Source: Streptomyces lincolnensis (GTDB lineage Bacteria > Actinomycetota > Actinomycetes > Streptomycetales > Streptomycetaceae). From it: a stretch of 64,000 nucleotides of DNA. The stretch lies in the NCBI RefSeq assembly GCF_021173675.1, contig NZ_JAIHON010000014.1:124001-188000 (forward strand). The letters are read 5' to 3'. Below are positions 1-8,121 of the stretch, piece by piece (position 1 is the stretch's first letter; every line of letters begins with the position of its first letter). The notes under the pieces were generated by a model. The model was given only the letters and a program-made list of their open reading frames with translations. It did no database searches and was not told the DNA's origin. A program made the translations under genes and the position numbers.

Positions 1-167
1 GTCGTCTTGCCGACGCCGCCCGAGCCGCAGCACACCACGATGCGGGTCTTCGGGTCGTCGATCAGGGGGTCGAGGTCCAGCGTGCGGGCGGGGGAGAGGT
101 GGTGGCGGGTGCCGTCCTGGGCGTGGCGGGAGCTGTCCTTGGTCTCCTTGGCCGGGTCCGGACTCAT
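1..167 (-). CDS. ArsA/Get3-like ATPase, 5' part only (gene runs off the left edge)
   Basis: Only the first 55 codons are inside the window. They encode a hydrophilic lead-in of about 40 residues, then a beta strand and the P-loop GSGGVGKT, which ends at the window edge. The ATG start overlaps the stop of the upstream ATPase gene in an ATGA, so the two are translationally coupled. Paired ArsA/Get3-type ATPases at this position match the conserved actinobacterial arrangement (Rv3679/Rv3680 in M. tuberculosis). The family binds ATP through a SIMIBI fold. The substrate of this pair is not shown by the sequence, and arsenite export is not implied because no arsB is nearby. Confidence 0.85.
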   Translation of the reverse strand, partial: MSPDPAKETKDSSRHAQDGTRHHLSPARTLDLDPLIDDPKTRIVVCCGSGGVGKT

Positions 168-1141
168 GACATCCCCTGTTCCCGCAGTTCGGTGGCGAGT
201 TCGTACAGGCCCGCCAGATCCATGCCCTCGGCGAGCAGCGGCAGTTCGTGCAGCGGCAGGCCCAGCTCGCCCAGGACGGCCCGCTGCTCGTGCTCCAGCG
301 TGTACCGCTCGGCGTACTCCTCGGCCTGGGCGAGGAGCGGGGCCACCAGGCGCTCGGCCTGGCCGCCGCGCCGGGCACCGCCGAGGCCGGCTGCCGACAG
401 TGACTGTGCGAGGGAGGAACGAGCCGTGCCCCGCACGAGTTCCAGATCGGTCGCGTCCAACACCTCCGGCCGCACCATGTTCACCATGATCCGGCCCACC
501 GGCAGCCGGGCCGCCCGTAGTTCGGCGATCCCGTCCGCCGTCTCCTGGACGGGCATCTCCTCCAGGAGCGTCACCAGATGGACGGCCGTCTCGGACGACT
601 TCAGCACCCGCATGACCGCCTGCGCCTGGTTGTGTATCGGGCCGATCTTGGCGAGTCCCGCGACCTCGTCGTTGACGTTCAGGAAGCGGGTGATACGGCC
701 CGTGGGGGGTGCGTCCATGACGACGTAGTCGTAGGCGAAGCGGCCGGACTTGTCCTTCCGGCGGACCGCCTCGCACGCCTTGCCCGTCAGGAGCACGTCC
801 CTGAGGCCGGGGGCGATGGTGGTGGCGAAGTCGATCGCGCCCAGCTTTTTGAGGGCCCTGCCGGCGCCGCCCAGCTTGTAGAACATCTGGAGGTAGTCCA
901 AAAGGGCCAGTTCGGGGTCGATGGCCAGTGCGTACACCTCCCCGCCCCCGGGAGCGACGGCGATCTTCCGCTCCTCATAAGGCAGCGCTTCCGTTTCGAA
1001 GAGCTGCGCGATGCCCTGGCGGCCCTCCACCTCGACGAGAAGCGTCCGCTTCCCCTCGGTGGCGAGGGCCAGCGCGAGGGCGGCGGCGACCGTGGTCTTT
1101 CCGGTCCCGCCCTTGCCGCTGACGACCTGGAGCCTGCTCAC
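164..1141 (-). CDS. ArsA/Get3-like ATPase, first of a coupled pair
   Basis: 325 residues starting MSRLQVVSGKGGTGKTT. The deviant Walker A (KGGTGKT, with signature lysine) lies at residues 9-16, and a Walker B-like stretch YVVMDAPPTG lies near residue 140. This makes it a SIMIBI-class ATPase of the ArsA/Get3 group. It is close to full length for a single ArsA half. It is followed by a second ATPase whose ATG overlaps this stop (ATGA), so the two probably form a heterodimer or a two-subunit machine. The start is the ATG at 1141, the first before the P-loop. The cargo is unknown; tail-anchored membrane protein targeting is known for eukaryotic Get3 but is unproven here. Confidence 0.88.
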   Translation of the reverse strand: MSRLQVVSGKGGTGKTTVAAALALALATEGKRTLLVEVEGRQGIAQLFETEALPYEERKIAVAPGGGEVYALAIDPELALLDYLQMFYKLGGAGRALKKLGAIDFATTIAPGLRDVLLTGKACEAVRRKDKSGRFAYDYVVMDAPPTGRITRFLNVNDEVAGLAKIGPIHNQAQAVMRVLKSSETAVHLVTLLEEMPVQETADGIAELRAARLPVGRIMVNMVRPEVLDATDLELVRGTARSSLAQSLSAAGLGGARRGGQAERLVAPLLAQAEEYAERYTLEHEQRAVLGELGLPLHELPLLAEGMDLAGLYELATELREQGMS

Positions 1142-1184
1142 GTATTCGAGCGTAACCAGTTGGCGGCCGGACTAAGCAGGAGGC

Positions 1185-1193
1185 TGTGGATAA
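1185..1193. promoter_or_regulatory. DnaA-box-like 9-mer
   Basis: TGTGGATAA is the exact complement of the classical DnaA box TTATCCACA. It sits in the divergent gap between the ATPase pair and the DUF4177 gene. A single box may occur by chance; binding is inferred only. Confidence 0.3.
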
Positions 1194-1224
1194 CGGGGGC
1201 GTGGGGTGGGTGTGGGGCAGCGGC

Positions 1225-1230
1225 TAAAGT
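1225..1230 (+). promoter_or_regulatory. Candidate -10 element of the DUF4177 gene (leaderless)
   Basis: TAAAGT lies 7 nt before the ATG at 1238. Transcription would start at or next to the start codon, giving a leaderless mRNA. No Shine-Dalgarno sequence is present to compete with this reading. Confidence 0.5.
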
Positions 1231-1237
1231 CGGCCGC

Positions 1238-1399
1238 ATGACCAAGAAGTGGGAATACGCGACTGTGCCGCTGCTCGTCCATGCCACGAAGCAGATTCTG
1301 GACACCTGGGGCGAGGACGGGTGGGAGCTCGTGCAGGTCGTGCCCGGGCCGAACAACCCCGAGCAGCTTGTGGCCTACCTCAAGCGGGAGAAGGCGTGA
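1238..1399 (+). CDS. DUF4177-type small protein
   Basis: 53 residues, MTKKWEYATVPLLVHATKQI and onward, with the WEY...ILDTWGEDGWELVQVV pattern typical of DUF4177 proteins. No function is established for the family. Its TGA overlaps the GTG of the RidA-like gene (GTGA), so the two are translationally coupled. The start lacks a ribosome site but has a -10 hexamer 7 nt upstream. Confidence 0.8.
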   Translation: MTKKWEYATVPLLVHATKQILDTWGEDGWELVQVVPGPNNPEQLVAYLKREKA

Positions 1400-1866
1400 G
1401 CGGCGCGGTCGAGGCGCGGTTGGCCGAGTTGGGGCTGACGTTGCCGGAGGTTGTGCCTCCGCTTGCCGCGTACCAGCCTGCCGTGCTCAGTGGGGTGTAC
1501 GTGTACACCGCCGGGCAGCTTCCGATGGTGGAGGGCAAGCTGCCCGTCACCGGGAAGGTGGGGGCGGAGGTCACGCCGGAGGAGGCCAAGGAGCTGGCGC
1601 GTACGTGTGCGCTGAATGCTCTGGCCGCGGTGAAGTCCGTCGCCGGTGATCTGGACCGGATCGCTCGTGTCGTGAAGGTCGTGGGGTTCGTCGCCTCGGC
1701 CTCCGACTTCACGGGGCAGCCGGGGGTTGTGAACGGCGCGAGTGAGCTGCTCGCCGAGGTGCTGGGCGAGAAGGGTGTCCACGCGCGGAGCGCTGTGGGG
1801 GTGGCTGTGCTGCCGCTCGACGCGCCGGTTGAGGTCGAGGTGCAGGTGGAGCTGGCCGGGGCGTGA
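1396..1866 (+). CDS. RidA/YjgF-family protein
   Basis: 156 residues from a GTG overlapping the previous stop. The sequence has the RidA-like pattern with a YTAGQLP segment near residue 36, alternating beta strands and a hydrophobic VKVVGFV segment. RidA proteins form trimers that hydrolyse reactive enamine/imine intermediates made by PLP enzymes. This longer subgroup (about 155 residues versus 130) lacks an obvious C-terminal catalytic arginine of the classical R-x-x-x-E type, so deaminase activity is uncertain. An orthologue sits at the same position in mycobacteria (Rv3678c). Confidence 0.82.
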   Translation: MSGAVEARLAELGLTLPEVVPPLAAYQPAVLSGVYVYTAGQLPMVEGKLPVTGKVGAEVTPEEAKELARTCALNALAAVKSVAGDLDRIARVVKVVGFVASASDFTGQPGVVNGASELLAEVLGEKGVHARSAVGVAVLPLDAPVEVEVQVELAGA

Positions 1867-2258
1867 TGCCTGCGGCGCGCTGTGCGGCTCCGGTGGGGGC
1901 GTGCGTAGCGCCTACGGTTGTGGGGTGGGTCGGGGCCGGGGCGGGGGGTCTCCGTCCTCGGTCCGGCGGAACTGTGTCTCCGGATAGTACTGCGTGTCGG
2001 ACGCCGGCCGCTGCGGGCGGACACCCCCCGCCCCGTCCCCTCACCGCCGTGGGCGACCACTTCATCCGCCGGGCGCCTGCCCTCACCTCAGGGGCGCGGG
2101 GAGCTGCGCGACCAGCCACAACGGGCCTGTAGACGCTCTACGACCTCACGAGGCACCCCCATAGGCGTACGGCAACCCCACCCACCCGCACAGGACACGC
2201 AACCCACACCGCACCCCAAGCGGAGCGCCCCGGTCTCGAACATCTGGGGTGTACGAGT
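1867..2258. other. Intergenic stretch without a recognisable gene
   Basis: About 390 bp between the RidA-like and Nudix genes. Open frames here are short and lack third-position G/C bias or a recognisable protein. Its first half is G-rich on the + strand and its second half C-rich. No clear terminator hairpin was found. Confidence 0.5.
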
Positions 2259-2264
2259 TAGCCT
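2259..2264 (+). promoter_or_regulatory. Candidate -10 element of the Nudix/MBL operon (leaderless)
   Basis: TAGCCT lies 6 nt before the ATG at 2271, again predicting a leaderless transcript for this two-gene unit. Confidence 0.45.
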
Positions 2265-2270
2265 CCGCCC

Positions 2271-3152
2271 ATGGCAAACGGGCAGTGGTACCCCCCGGAG
2301 TGGCCGGACCGCATCCGTGCCCTGGCGAGTGGGACTCTCGCGCCGGCGGCCCCCAGGCGGGCGGCCACGGTGATGCTGCTGAGGGACGGCGAGAGCGGCC
2401 CCTTCGTGCACATGCTGCGCAGACGCGCGTCCATGGCCTTCGCGGGAGGGGCGTACGCGTATCCGGGTGGTGGGGTGGACCCCCGGGACGACGAGCACCA
2501 GGTCGGCTGGGCGGGCCCCACGCGCGCGTGGTGGGCGGAGCGGCTGGGGGTGGGGGAGACGGCGGCGCAGGCCATCGTGTGCGCGGCCGTGCGGGAGACG
2601 TACGAGGAGGCGGGTGTTCTGCTCGCGGGTCCGGCGCCGGACTCCGTGGTGGGGGACACGACGGGCGAGGACTGGGAGGCCGACCGGGCCGCTCTGGTCG
2701 GCCGTGAGCTGTCCTTCGCGGAGTTTCTGGACCGCAGGGGGCTGGTGCTCCGTTCGGATCTGCTGGGGGCCTGGACGCGCTGGATCACGCCGGAGTTCGA
2801 GCCGCGCCGTTATGACACGTGGTTCTTCGTGGCCGCGCTCCCGGAGGGGCAGCGCACGCGGAACGCCTCCACGGAGGCCGATCGCACGGTGTGGATCCGG
2901 CCGGGCGAGGCGGCGATGTCGTACGACAGGGGCGAGCTGCTGATGATGCCGCCCACGATCGCGACCCTGCGCCAGCTGATGCCGTACGCCACGGCCGCCG
3001 AGGCGCTCGCTGCGGCCCCTGGGCGTGATCTGACCCCGGTGCTGGCGCGGGCCCGTCTGGAGGGCGATGAGATCGTTCTGTCCTGGCCGGGCCACGACGA
3101 GTTCACCAAGCACGTCCCGAACGACCTCCCGACGGGTGGAGCCTCCGCATGA
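2271..3152 (+). CDS. Nudix hydrolase of the NUDT19-like type
   Basis: 293 residues. A Nudix box is present but split. GGGVDPRDDE near residue 65 supplies the first glycine and acid, and AVRETYEEAGVLL near residue 108 supplies the REXXEEXG part, with roughly 35-40 residues between them. A long insertion inside the Nudix box is a known feature of the NUDT19/RP2p group, some of which hydrolyse CoA derivatives. The substrate here is unproven. The gene overlaps the MBL-fold hydrolase by 4 bases (ATGA), suggesting a joint role in hydrolysing a small metabolite or acyl conjugate. The start is the ATG just after a -10-like hexamer. Confidence 0.85.
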   Translation: MANGQWYPPEWPDRIRALASGTLAPAAPRRAATVMLLRDGESGPFVHMLRRRASMAFAGGAYAYPGGGVDPRDDEHQVGWAGPTRAWWAERLGVGETAAQAIVCAAVRETYEEAGVLLAGPAPDSVVGDTTGEDWEADRAALVGRELSFAEFLDRRGLVLRSDLLGAWTRWITPEFEPRRYDTWFFVAALPEGQRTRNASTEADRTVWIRPGEAAMSYDRGELLMMPPTIATLRQLMPYATAAEALAAAPGRDLTPVLARARLEGDEIVLSWPGHDEFTKHVPNDLPTGGASA

Positions 3153-3979
3153 CCGACGCCGCAGCCCTTCCCGGCCAGCCACGGGGCGGGGTCCTCTCGG
3201 GCCCCGCCACCCCGCGGGCCGTCAACGTTCTCGCGCCCAACGCCTCGGCGATGACCCTGGACGGGACGAACACCTGGATCCTGGCCGAGCCCGACGCGGA
3301 GCTGGCCGTCGTGGTCGATCCGGGGCCGTTGGACGAGGGGCATCTGCGGCATGTCGTCGATACGGCGGAGAAGGCCGGCAGGCGCGTCGCCCTGACCCTG
3401 TTGACGCACGGGCACCCGGACCATGCCGAGGGCGCCGCCCGGTTCGCCGAGCTGACGGGCACGAAGGTGCGGGCGCTGGATCCGGCGCTGCGGCTGGGGG
3501 ACGAGGGGCTGGGCGCCGGGGACGTGGTGGCGGTCGGTGGGCTGGAGCTGCGGGTCGTCCCGACGCCCGGCCACACCGCCGACTCCCTGTGCTTCCACCT
3601 GCCGGCCGACCGGGCGGTGCTGACCGGTGACACGGTCCTGGGGCGCGGTACGACGGTCGTGGCGCATCCCGACGGCCGTCTCGGGGACTATCTGGACTCC
3701 CTGCGGCGCCTCAGGTCCCTCACGGTCGACGACGGTGTGCACACCGTGCTCCCGGGCCACGGGCCCGTCCTGGAGGACGCCCAGGGCGCCGTCGAGTTCT
3801 ACCTCGCCCACCGCGCCCACCGCCTCGCCCAGGTCGAGACCGCCGTGGAGGGCGGTTGCCGGACGCCCGCCGAGGTGGTGGCGCATGTGTACACCGACGT
3901 GGACCGCTCCCTCTGGCCCGCCGCGGAGCTGTCGGTGCGGGCGCAGATGGAGTACCTGGAGGAGCACGGGCTCATCTGA
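3149..3979 (+). CDS. Metallo-beta-lactamase-fold hydrolase (LACTB2-like)
   Basis: 276 residues. The zinc-binding motif THGHPDH is at about residues 90-96; further ligands are the H of PTPGHTADS, the D of LTGDTVLG and the H of LPGHGP. A C-terminal helical region follows, as in LACTB2-type hydrolases rather than true beta-lactamases. The gene is coupled to the upstream Nudix gene by an ATGA overlap. The mycobacterial neighbour of crp (Rv3677c) is the same type of protein. The substrate is unknown; a phosphodiester or thioester is possible. Confidence 0.87.
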   Translation: MTDAAALPGQPRGGVLSGPATPRAVNVLAPNASAMTLDGTNTWILAEPDAELAVVVDPGPLDEGHLRHVVDTAEKAGRRVALTLLTHGHPDHAEGAARFAELTGTKVRALDPALRLGDEGLGAGDVVAVGGLELRVVPTPGHTADSLCFHLPADRAVLTGDTVLGRGTTVVAHPDGRLGDYLDSLRRLRSLTVDDGVHTVLPGHGPVLEDAQGAVEFYLAHRAHRLAQVETAVEGGCRTPAEVVAHVYTDVDRSLWPAAELSVRAQMEYLEEHGLI

Positions 3980-3997
3980 CGGCCTCGGTCGGCCGTC
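3978..3997 (+). terminator. Hairpin after the MBL hydrolase gene
   Basis: GACGGCC and GGCCGTC pair as a 7-bp stem around a 6-nt loop, starting at the stop codon. It is followed by TCATGTGTT rather than a U run. Confidence 0.4.
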
Positions 3998-4052
3998 TCA
4001 TGTGTTGAGCGTCCTGTCTCGCTGCCGGTTCGGGTGTCTCGGCGGCGAAGGT

Positions 4053-4072
4053 CCGGGGGCCACGGCCCCCGG
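4053..4072. terminator. GC-rich hairpin between convergent genes
   Basis: CCGGGGGC / GCCCCCGG with a CACG loop lies just past the crp stop. It could end transcription in both directions between the MBL gene and crp. Confidence 0.55.
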
Positions 4073-4077
4073 TGACC

Positions 4078-4752
4078 TCAGCGGGAGCGCTTGGCCAGAC
4101 GTTCGACGTCCAGCAGGATCACGGCCCGCGCCTCCAGGCGCAGCCACCCGCGCTGGGCGAAGTCGGCGAGGGCCTTGTTGACCGTCTCGCGGGACGCGCC
4201 GACCAGCTGGGCCAGCTCTTCCTGGGTGAGGTCGTGGACGACGTGGATGCCCTCCTCGGACTGCACGCCGAAGCGGCGGGAGAGGTCCAGCAGGGCGCGG
4301 GCGACGCGGCCGGGGACGTCCGAGAAGACGAGGTCGGACATCGCGTCGTTGGTGCGGCGCAGCCGGCGGGCGACGGCGCGCAGCAGCGCGGTGGCCACCT
4401 CGGGGCGGGCGTTCAGCCAGGGCTGGAGGTCGCCGTGGCCGAGGCCGAGCAGCTTGACCTCGGTCAGCGCGGTGGCGGTCGCCGTGCGCGGGCCCGGGTC
4501 GAAGAGCGACAGTTCGCCGATGAGTTCGCCGGGGCCGACGACGGCCAGCATGTTCTCGCGCCCGTCGGGGGACGTGCGGTGGAGTTTGACCTTGCCCTCG
4601 GTCACGACGTAGAGCCGGTCGCCCGGATCGCCCTCGTGGAACAGTGAGTCGCCACGCGCGAGAGTCACCTCACTCATGGAGGCGCGCAGTTCCGCGGACT
4701 GCTCGTCGTCAAGTGCCGCGAAGAGCGGGTTGCGCCGCAGAACGTCGTCCAC
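4078..4752 (-). CDS. crp: cAMP receptor protein Crp
   Basis: 224 residues from a GTG at 4752, preceded by AAGGAG at an 8-nt spacing; an in-frame upstream extension has no ribosome site and was rejected. A cyclic-nucleotide-binding beta barrel spans about residues 15-130 (GELSLFDPGPRTAT is the phosphate-binding cassette). A C-terminal HTH follows, with the recognition segment QEELAQLVGASRETVNKAL. The protein matches Streptomyces Crp (SCO3571), a cAMP-responsive regulator of germination and antibiotic production, and the mycobacterial equivalent Rv3676. It is divergent from nth. A palindrome fitting the Crp consensus lies 90 bp upstream, so autoregulation is likely. Confidence 0.95.
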   Translation of the reverse strand: MDDVLRRNPLFAALDDEQSAELRASMSEVTLARGDSLFHEGDPGDRLYVVTEGKVKLHRTSPDGRENMLAVVGPGELIGELSLFDPGPRTATATALTEVKLLGLGHGDLQPWLNARPEVATALLRAVARRLRRTNDAMSDLVFSDVPGRVARALLDLSRRFGVQSEEGIHVVHDLTQEELAQLVGASRETVNKALADFAQRGWLRLEARAVILLDVERLAKRSR

Positions 4753-4841
4753 GAGTTCTCTCCTTGTCGACCTGCTCAGGGGATCTTGTTCCCCTTGGTA
4801 CCAGGGGACCACGGTGCCCATTTTGCCGGACGGTCCAAACA

Positions 4842-4855
4842 GTGTGATCTGTCAC
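4842..4855. promoter_or_regulatory. Candidate Crp operator between crp and nth
   Basis: GTGTGATCTGTCAC fits the GTG(N6)GNCAC consensus that I recall for S. coelicolor Crp. It also contains the inner palindrome TGTGA/TCACA. It lies between the divergent crp (start 4752) and nth (start 4959), placed to control crp and possibly nth. Confidence 0.65.
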
Positions 4856-4946
4856 AAGGATGCCGCACACCTGTGCCGGGGTAAGCGGCAGGGGGCCAAT
4901 TGGGGGCCGATCTTCGGGGTCCGGGGCAGATGTCAGTGCCGGGCTC

Positions 4947-4952
4947 TAGGCT
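4947..4952 (+). promoter_or_regulatory. -10 element of nth (leaderless)
   Basis: TAGGCT lies 6 nt before the GTG at 4959. This matches Streptomyces housekeeping -10 sequences and predicts a leaderless mRNA, which supports the long form of the protein. Confidence 0.55.
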
Positions 4953-4958
4953 GGCCGG

Positions 4959-6056
4959 GTGTCCAAATCGCCGGTGAGAGCACAGGCCAAGGGGGCTGGA
5001 CGGGTGGTTGTACGTCGAGATTCCGCTGTGGGCGAACAGGACCCCGGTGGCGGAAAGAAAACGGCAAAAGCGACAAAGAAGGCTGCGGTGGAAGACGGTC
5101 CGGTGAAGAGGGGCTCGGCGGCACGGGCCGCGGCGAAGAAGGCTCCGGCGAAGGCCGCGGCGAAGAAGTCCGCAGCGAAGAAGTCCGCGCCGTTGAAGAA
5201 GGCGGTCGTCGCTCCGAAGAAGGCCGCCGCGCCGGTGAAGAAGGCGAGCGCGGTCAAGCCCGTCGCCGTGGCGTCCCCGAGGAACGAGTCGCACACCGCT
5301 CTCGTGCGCCGGGCCCGCCGTATCAACCGGGAACTCGCGGAGGTGTACCCGTACGCCCACCCCGAGCTGGACTTCGAGAACTCCTTCCAGCTGATCGTCG
5401 CCACGGTCCTGTCCGCCCAGACCACCGACCTGAGGGTCAATCAGACGACGCCCGCGCTCTTCGCCAAGTACCCCACCCCGGAGGACCTGGCCGTCGCCGA
5501 CCCGGAGGAGGTCGAGGAGATCCTGCGGCCCACCGGATTCTTCCGCGCCAAGACCAAGTCGGTCATAGGGCTGTCCAAGGCCCTGGTGGAGAACTTCGGC
5601 GGTGAGGTCCCCGGGCGTCTTGAGGACCTCGTCAAGCTGCCCGGCGTGGGGCGCAAGACCGCCTTCGTCGTGCTCGGCAACGCCTTCGGACGGCCGGGCA
5701 TCACCGTCGACACGCACTTCCAGCGGCTGGTGCGGCGCTGGCAGTGGACCACCGAGACCGAGCCCGACAAGATCGAGGCCGCCATAGGGGCGCTCTTCCC
5801 CAAGAGCGACTGGACGATGCTCTCGCACCACGTGATCTTCCATGGCCGGCGCATCTGTCATGCCCGCAAGCCCGCCTGCGGTGCATGCCCGATCGCCCCG
5901 CTCTGCCCGGCGTACGGCGAGGGCGAGACGGATCCGGAGAAGGCCACGAAGCTCCTCAAGTACGAGAAGGGCGGCTTCCCGGGGCAGCGCCTGAAGCCCC
6001 CGCAGGCCTATCTGGACGCCGGCGGGAAACCCGCACCGCCGCTGGGAGCCGGATGA
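4959..6056 (+). CDS. nth: Endonuclease III with a histone-H1-like N-terminal tail
   Basis: 365 residues, versus about 210-250 for the family. The first 105 or so residues are a Lys/Ala-rich tail with repeated AAKKSA and KKAAAPVKKA segments. The enzyme core follows. The helix-hairpin-helix LPGVGRKTA carries the catalytic lysine, VDTHF carries the catalytic aspartate, and a C-terminal C-x6-C-x2-C-x5-C set binds a 4Fe-4S cluster. It is a bifunctional glycosylase/AP lyase that removes oxidised pyrimidines. The tail probably adds non-specific DNA affinity. The GTG start is chosen because a -10 element sits 6 nt upstream. Divergent from crp, as in mycobacteria (Rv3674c). Confidence 0.93.
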   Translation: MSKSPVRAQAKGAGRVVVRRDSAVGEQDPGGGKKTAKATKKAAVEDGPVKRGSAARAAAKKAPAKAAAKKSAAKKSAPLKKAVVAPKKAAAPVKKASAVKPVAVASPRNESHTALVRRARRINRELAEVYPYAHPELDFENSFQLIVATVLSAQTTDLRVNQTTPALFAKYPTPEDLAVADPEEVEEILRPTGFFRAKTKSVIGLSKALVENFGGEVPGRLEDLVKLPGVGRKTAFVVLGNAFGRPGITVDTHFQRLVRRWQWTTETEPDKIEAAIGALFPKSDWTMLSHHVIFHGRRICHARKPACGACPIAPLCPAYGEGETDPEKATKLLKYEKGGFPGQRLKPPQAYLDAGGKPAPPLGAG

Positions 6057-6144
6057 CCCACGCGGCGACACGCCGTTGGGTACGTTCACAGGAACGATCT
6101 CGGGGGCGGCGGGCGTTGGACCGAGCAGGACGACGGGGGTGGAG

Positions 6145-6840
6145 ATGACGCGCGTGGGCAACACACAGGGCGGGCCGGTGACGCTCAGCAAGGCGGGCCT
6201 GCCGGCCTGGCTCGATCCGGTGGTGCACGCCGTGGAGACGGTCGAGCCGTTGCAGCTCAGCCGCTTCCTGCCGCCCGAGGACGGGGCGGGGCGGCAGTCC
6301 GCCGTGCTGGTCCTGTTCGGCGAGGGCGCGCGCGGCCCCGAGCTGCTGCTCATGGAGCGGGCGAGTTCCCTGCGGTCGCACGCCGGCCAGCCCGCCTTCC
6401 CCGGAGGTGCCCTCGACCCCGAGGACGGCGACCCGAAGGGTGACGGGCCGCTGCGGGCCGCTCTGCGCGAGGCGGAGGAGGAGACCGGGCTCGACCCGTC
6501 CGGCGTCCAGCTCTTCGGCGTGCTGCCCAAGCTGTACATCCCGGTCAGCGGCTTCGTCGTGACCCCCGTGCTGGGCTGGTGGCGCGAGCCCAGCCCGATC
6601 GGCGTCGTCGACCCGAACGAGACCGCGCGCGTCTTCACCGTCCCCGTGTCCGATCTCACGGACCCCGGCAACCGCGCCACCACCGTTCACCCCAGCGGTC
6701 ACCGAGGTCCGGCATTTCTGGTCGAATCGGCCCTGGTGTGGGGATTCACGGCCGGAATCATCGATCGCCTGCTCCATTACTCGGGCTGGGAGCGGCCCTG
6801 GGACCGGGACAAGCAGGTCCCCCTCGACTGGCGCGCATGA
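6145..6840 (+). CDS. Nudix hydrolase of the CoA pyrophosphatase type
   Basis: About 231 residues. The segment LLMERASSLRSHAGQPAFPGG near residues 68-88 fits the extra signature of CoA-type Nudix proteins (NudL/UPF0035). It runs into a Nudix box ending LREAEEETGL. The likely reaction is cleavage of CoA or acyl-CoA to 3',5'-ADP and acyl phosphopantetheine in the cytoplasm. The start is uncertain. ATG 6145 has GGAG directly abutting, GTG 6139 and GTG 6154 are in frame, and an ATG at 6076 extends the frame further. The gene lies between nth and the MarP-like protease, as Rv3672c does. Confidence 0.86.
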   Translation: MTRVGNTQGGPVTLSKAGLPAWLDPVVHAVETVEPLQLSRFLPPEDGAGRQSAVLVLFGEGARGPELLLMERASSLRSHAGQPAFPGGALDPEDGDPKGDGPLRAALREAEEETGLDPSGVQLFGVLPKLYIPVSGFVVTPVLGWWREPSPIGVVDPNETARVFTVPVSDLTDPGNRATTVHPSGHRGPAFLVESALVWGFTAGIIDRLLHYSGWERPWDRDKQVPLDWRA

Positions 6841-6844
6841 CAGG

Positions 6845-8053
6845 GTGAACTTCGTGAATGTGCTGGACATCCTGTTGCTGGTCGCCGCCGTGTGGTTCGC
6901 GATCGTGGGCTATCGCCAGGGCTTCGTCGTCGGCATCCTGTCGGTGATCGGCTTCCTGGGCGGCGGCCTTGTCGCGGTCTACCTGCTGCCCGTCATCTGG
7001 GACGCGCTGACCGACAAGGCCGAGGTCGGCACGACCGCCGCCGTCGTCGCGGTCGTCGTCGTCATCGTCTGCGCCTCCGTCGGCCAGGCCCTGACCACCC
7101 ACCTCGGCAACAAGCTGCGCCGGTACATCACCTGGTCCCCGGCCCGCGCTCTGGACGCGACCGGCGGCGCCCTGGTCAACGTCGTCGCGATGCTCCTGGT
7201 CGCCTGGCTGATCGGCTCCGCGCTCGCGCAGACCACACTGCCCACGCTGGGCAAGGAGGTCCGCGACTCGAAGCTGCTGCTCGGCGTGCAGGAGGTGCTG
7301 CCCACCGAGGCCGACACCTGGTTCAAGGACTTCACCTCGGTCCTCGCGCAGAACGGCTTCCCGCAGGTCTTCAGCCCGTTTTCGAACGAGCCGATCAAGG
7401 AGGTCGAGCCCCCGGACCCGGCCTTGGCCAACAGCGCCGTCGCCACCCGCGCCCAGCGCTCCATCGTCAAGGTCATGGGCACCGCCCAGAGCTGCGGCAA
7501 GGTCCTGGAGGGCACCGGCTTCGTCTTCGGCGACCGCCGTGTCATGACCAACGCGCATGTCGTCGGCGGCGTCGACGAGCCCACCGTCCAGATAGGCGGC
7601 GAGGGCAGGAAGTACGACGCCACGGTCGTCCTCTACGACTGGCAGCGCGACATCGCCGTCCTCGACGTGCCCGATCTGGACGCGCCCGCGCTGCGGTTCA
7701 CCACCGAGGACGCGGCCAGCGGCGACGGCGCGATCGTCGCGGGCTTCCCGGAGAACGGGGCGTACGACGTGCGCGCCGCGCGCGTACGGGGGCGCATCAC
7801 GGCCAGCGGCCCGGACATCTACCACCGCGGCACCGTCCGCCGCGATGTGTACTCCCTCTACGCGAACGTCCGCCAGGGCAACTCCGGCGGCCCGCTGCTC
7901 ACCCCCGACGGGAAGGTGTACGGCGTGGTCTTCGCCAAGTCCCTGGACAGCGCGGAGACGGGCTACGCACTCACCGCGGACGAGATCCAGCAGGACATCG
8001 CCCAGGGGCGCACCGCGAACCAGCAGGTGGACAGCGACAGCTGCGCACTGTGA
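6845..8053 (+). CDS. MarP-like membrane-anchored serine protease (CvpA + trypsin-like)
   Basis: 402 residues. Four hydrophobic helices within residues 5-130 form a CvpA/colicin V production domain that anchors the protein. An extracytoplasmic chymotrypsin-like protease follows, with triad residues His238 (TNAHVV), Asp269 (RDIAVLDV) and Ser347 (GNSGGP). Cys217 and Cys400 are placed like the regulatory disulfide of M. tuberculosis MarP (Rv3671c). MarP activates a cell-wall hydrolase under acid and oxidative stress, and a cell-envelope role is inferred here. GTG 6845 lies 4 nt after the preceding stop; GTG 6854 is also possible. Confidence 0.9.
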   Translation: MNFVNVLDILLLVAAVWFAIVGYRQGFVVGILSVIGFLGGGLVAVYLLPVIWDALTDKAEVGTTAAVVAVVVVIVCASVGQALTTHLGNKLRRYITWSPARALDATGGALVNVVAMLLVAWLIGSALAQTTLPTLGKEVRDSKLLLGVQEVLPTEADTWFKDFTSVLAQNGFPQVFSPFSNEPIKEVEPPDPALANSAVATRAQRSIVKVMGTAQSCGKVLEGTGFVFGDRRVMTNAHVVGGVDEPTVQIGGEGRKYDATVVLYDWQRDIAVLDVPDLDAPALRFTTEDAASGDGAIVAGFPENGAYDVRAARVRGRITASGPDIYHRGTVRRDVYSLYANVRQGNSGGPLLTPDGKVYGVVFAKSLDSAETGYALTADEIQQDIAQGRTANQQVDSDSCAL

Positions 8054-8121
8054 ACCCCGGGGTGGTGCGCCCGTGGTTCAGGAGAGTGCGAAAAAGGGGC
8101 GCGGTGCGAGGAGCGGGCGCG

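Noticed and set aside
1..1141. Arsenic resistance operon suggested by the ArsA-like ATPases
   Set aside because: No arsB, arsC or arsR is present. The pair matches the conserved Rv3679/Rv3680-like locus, which is not known for arsenic export.
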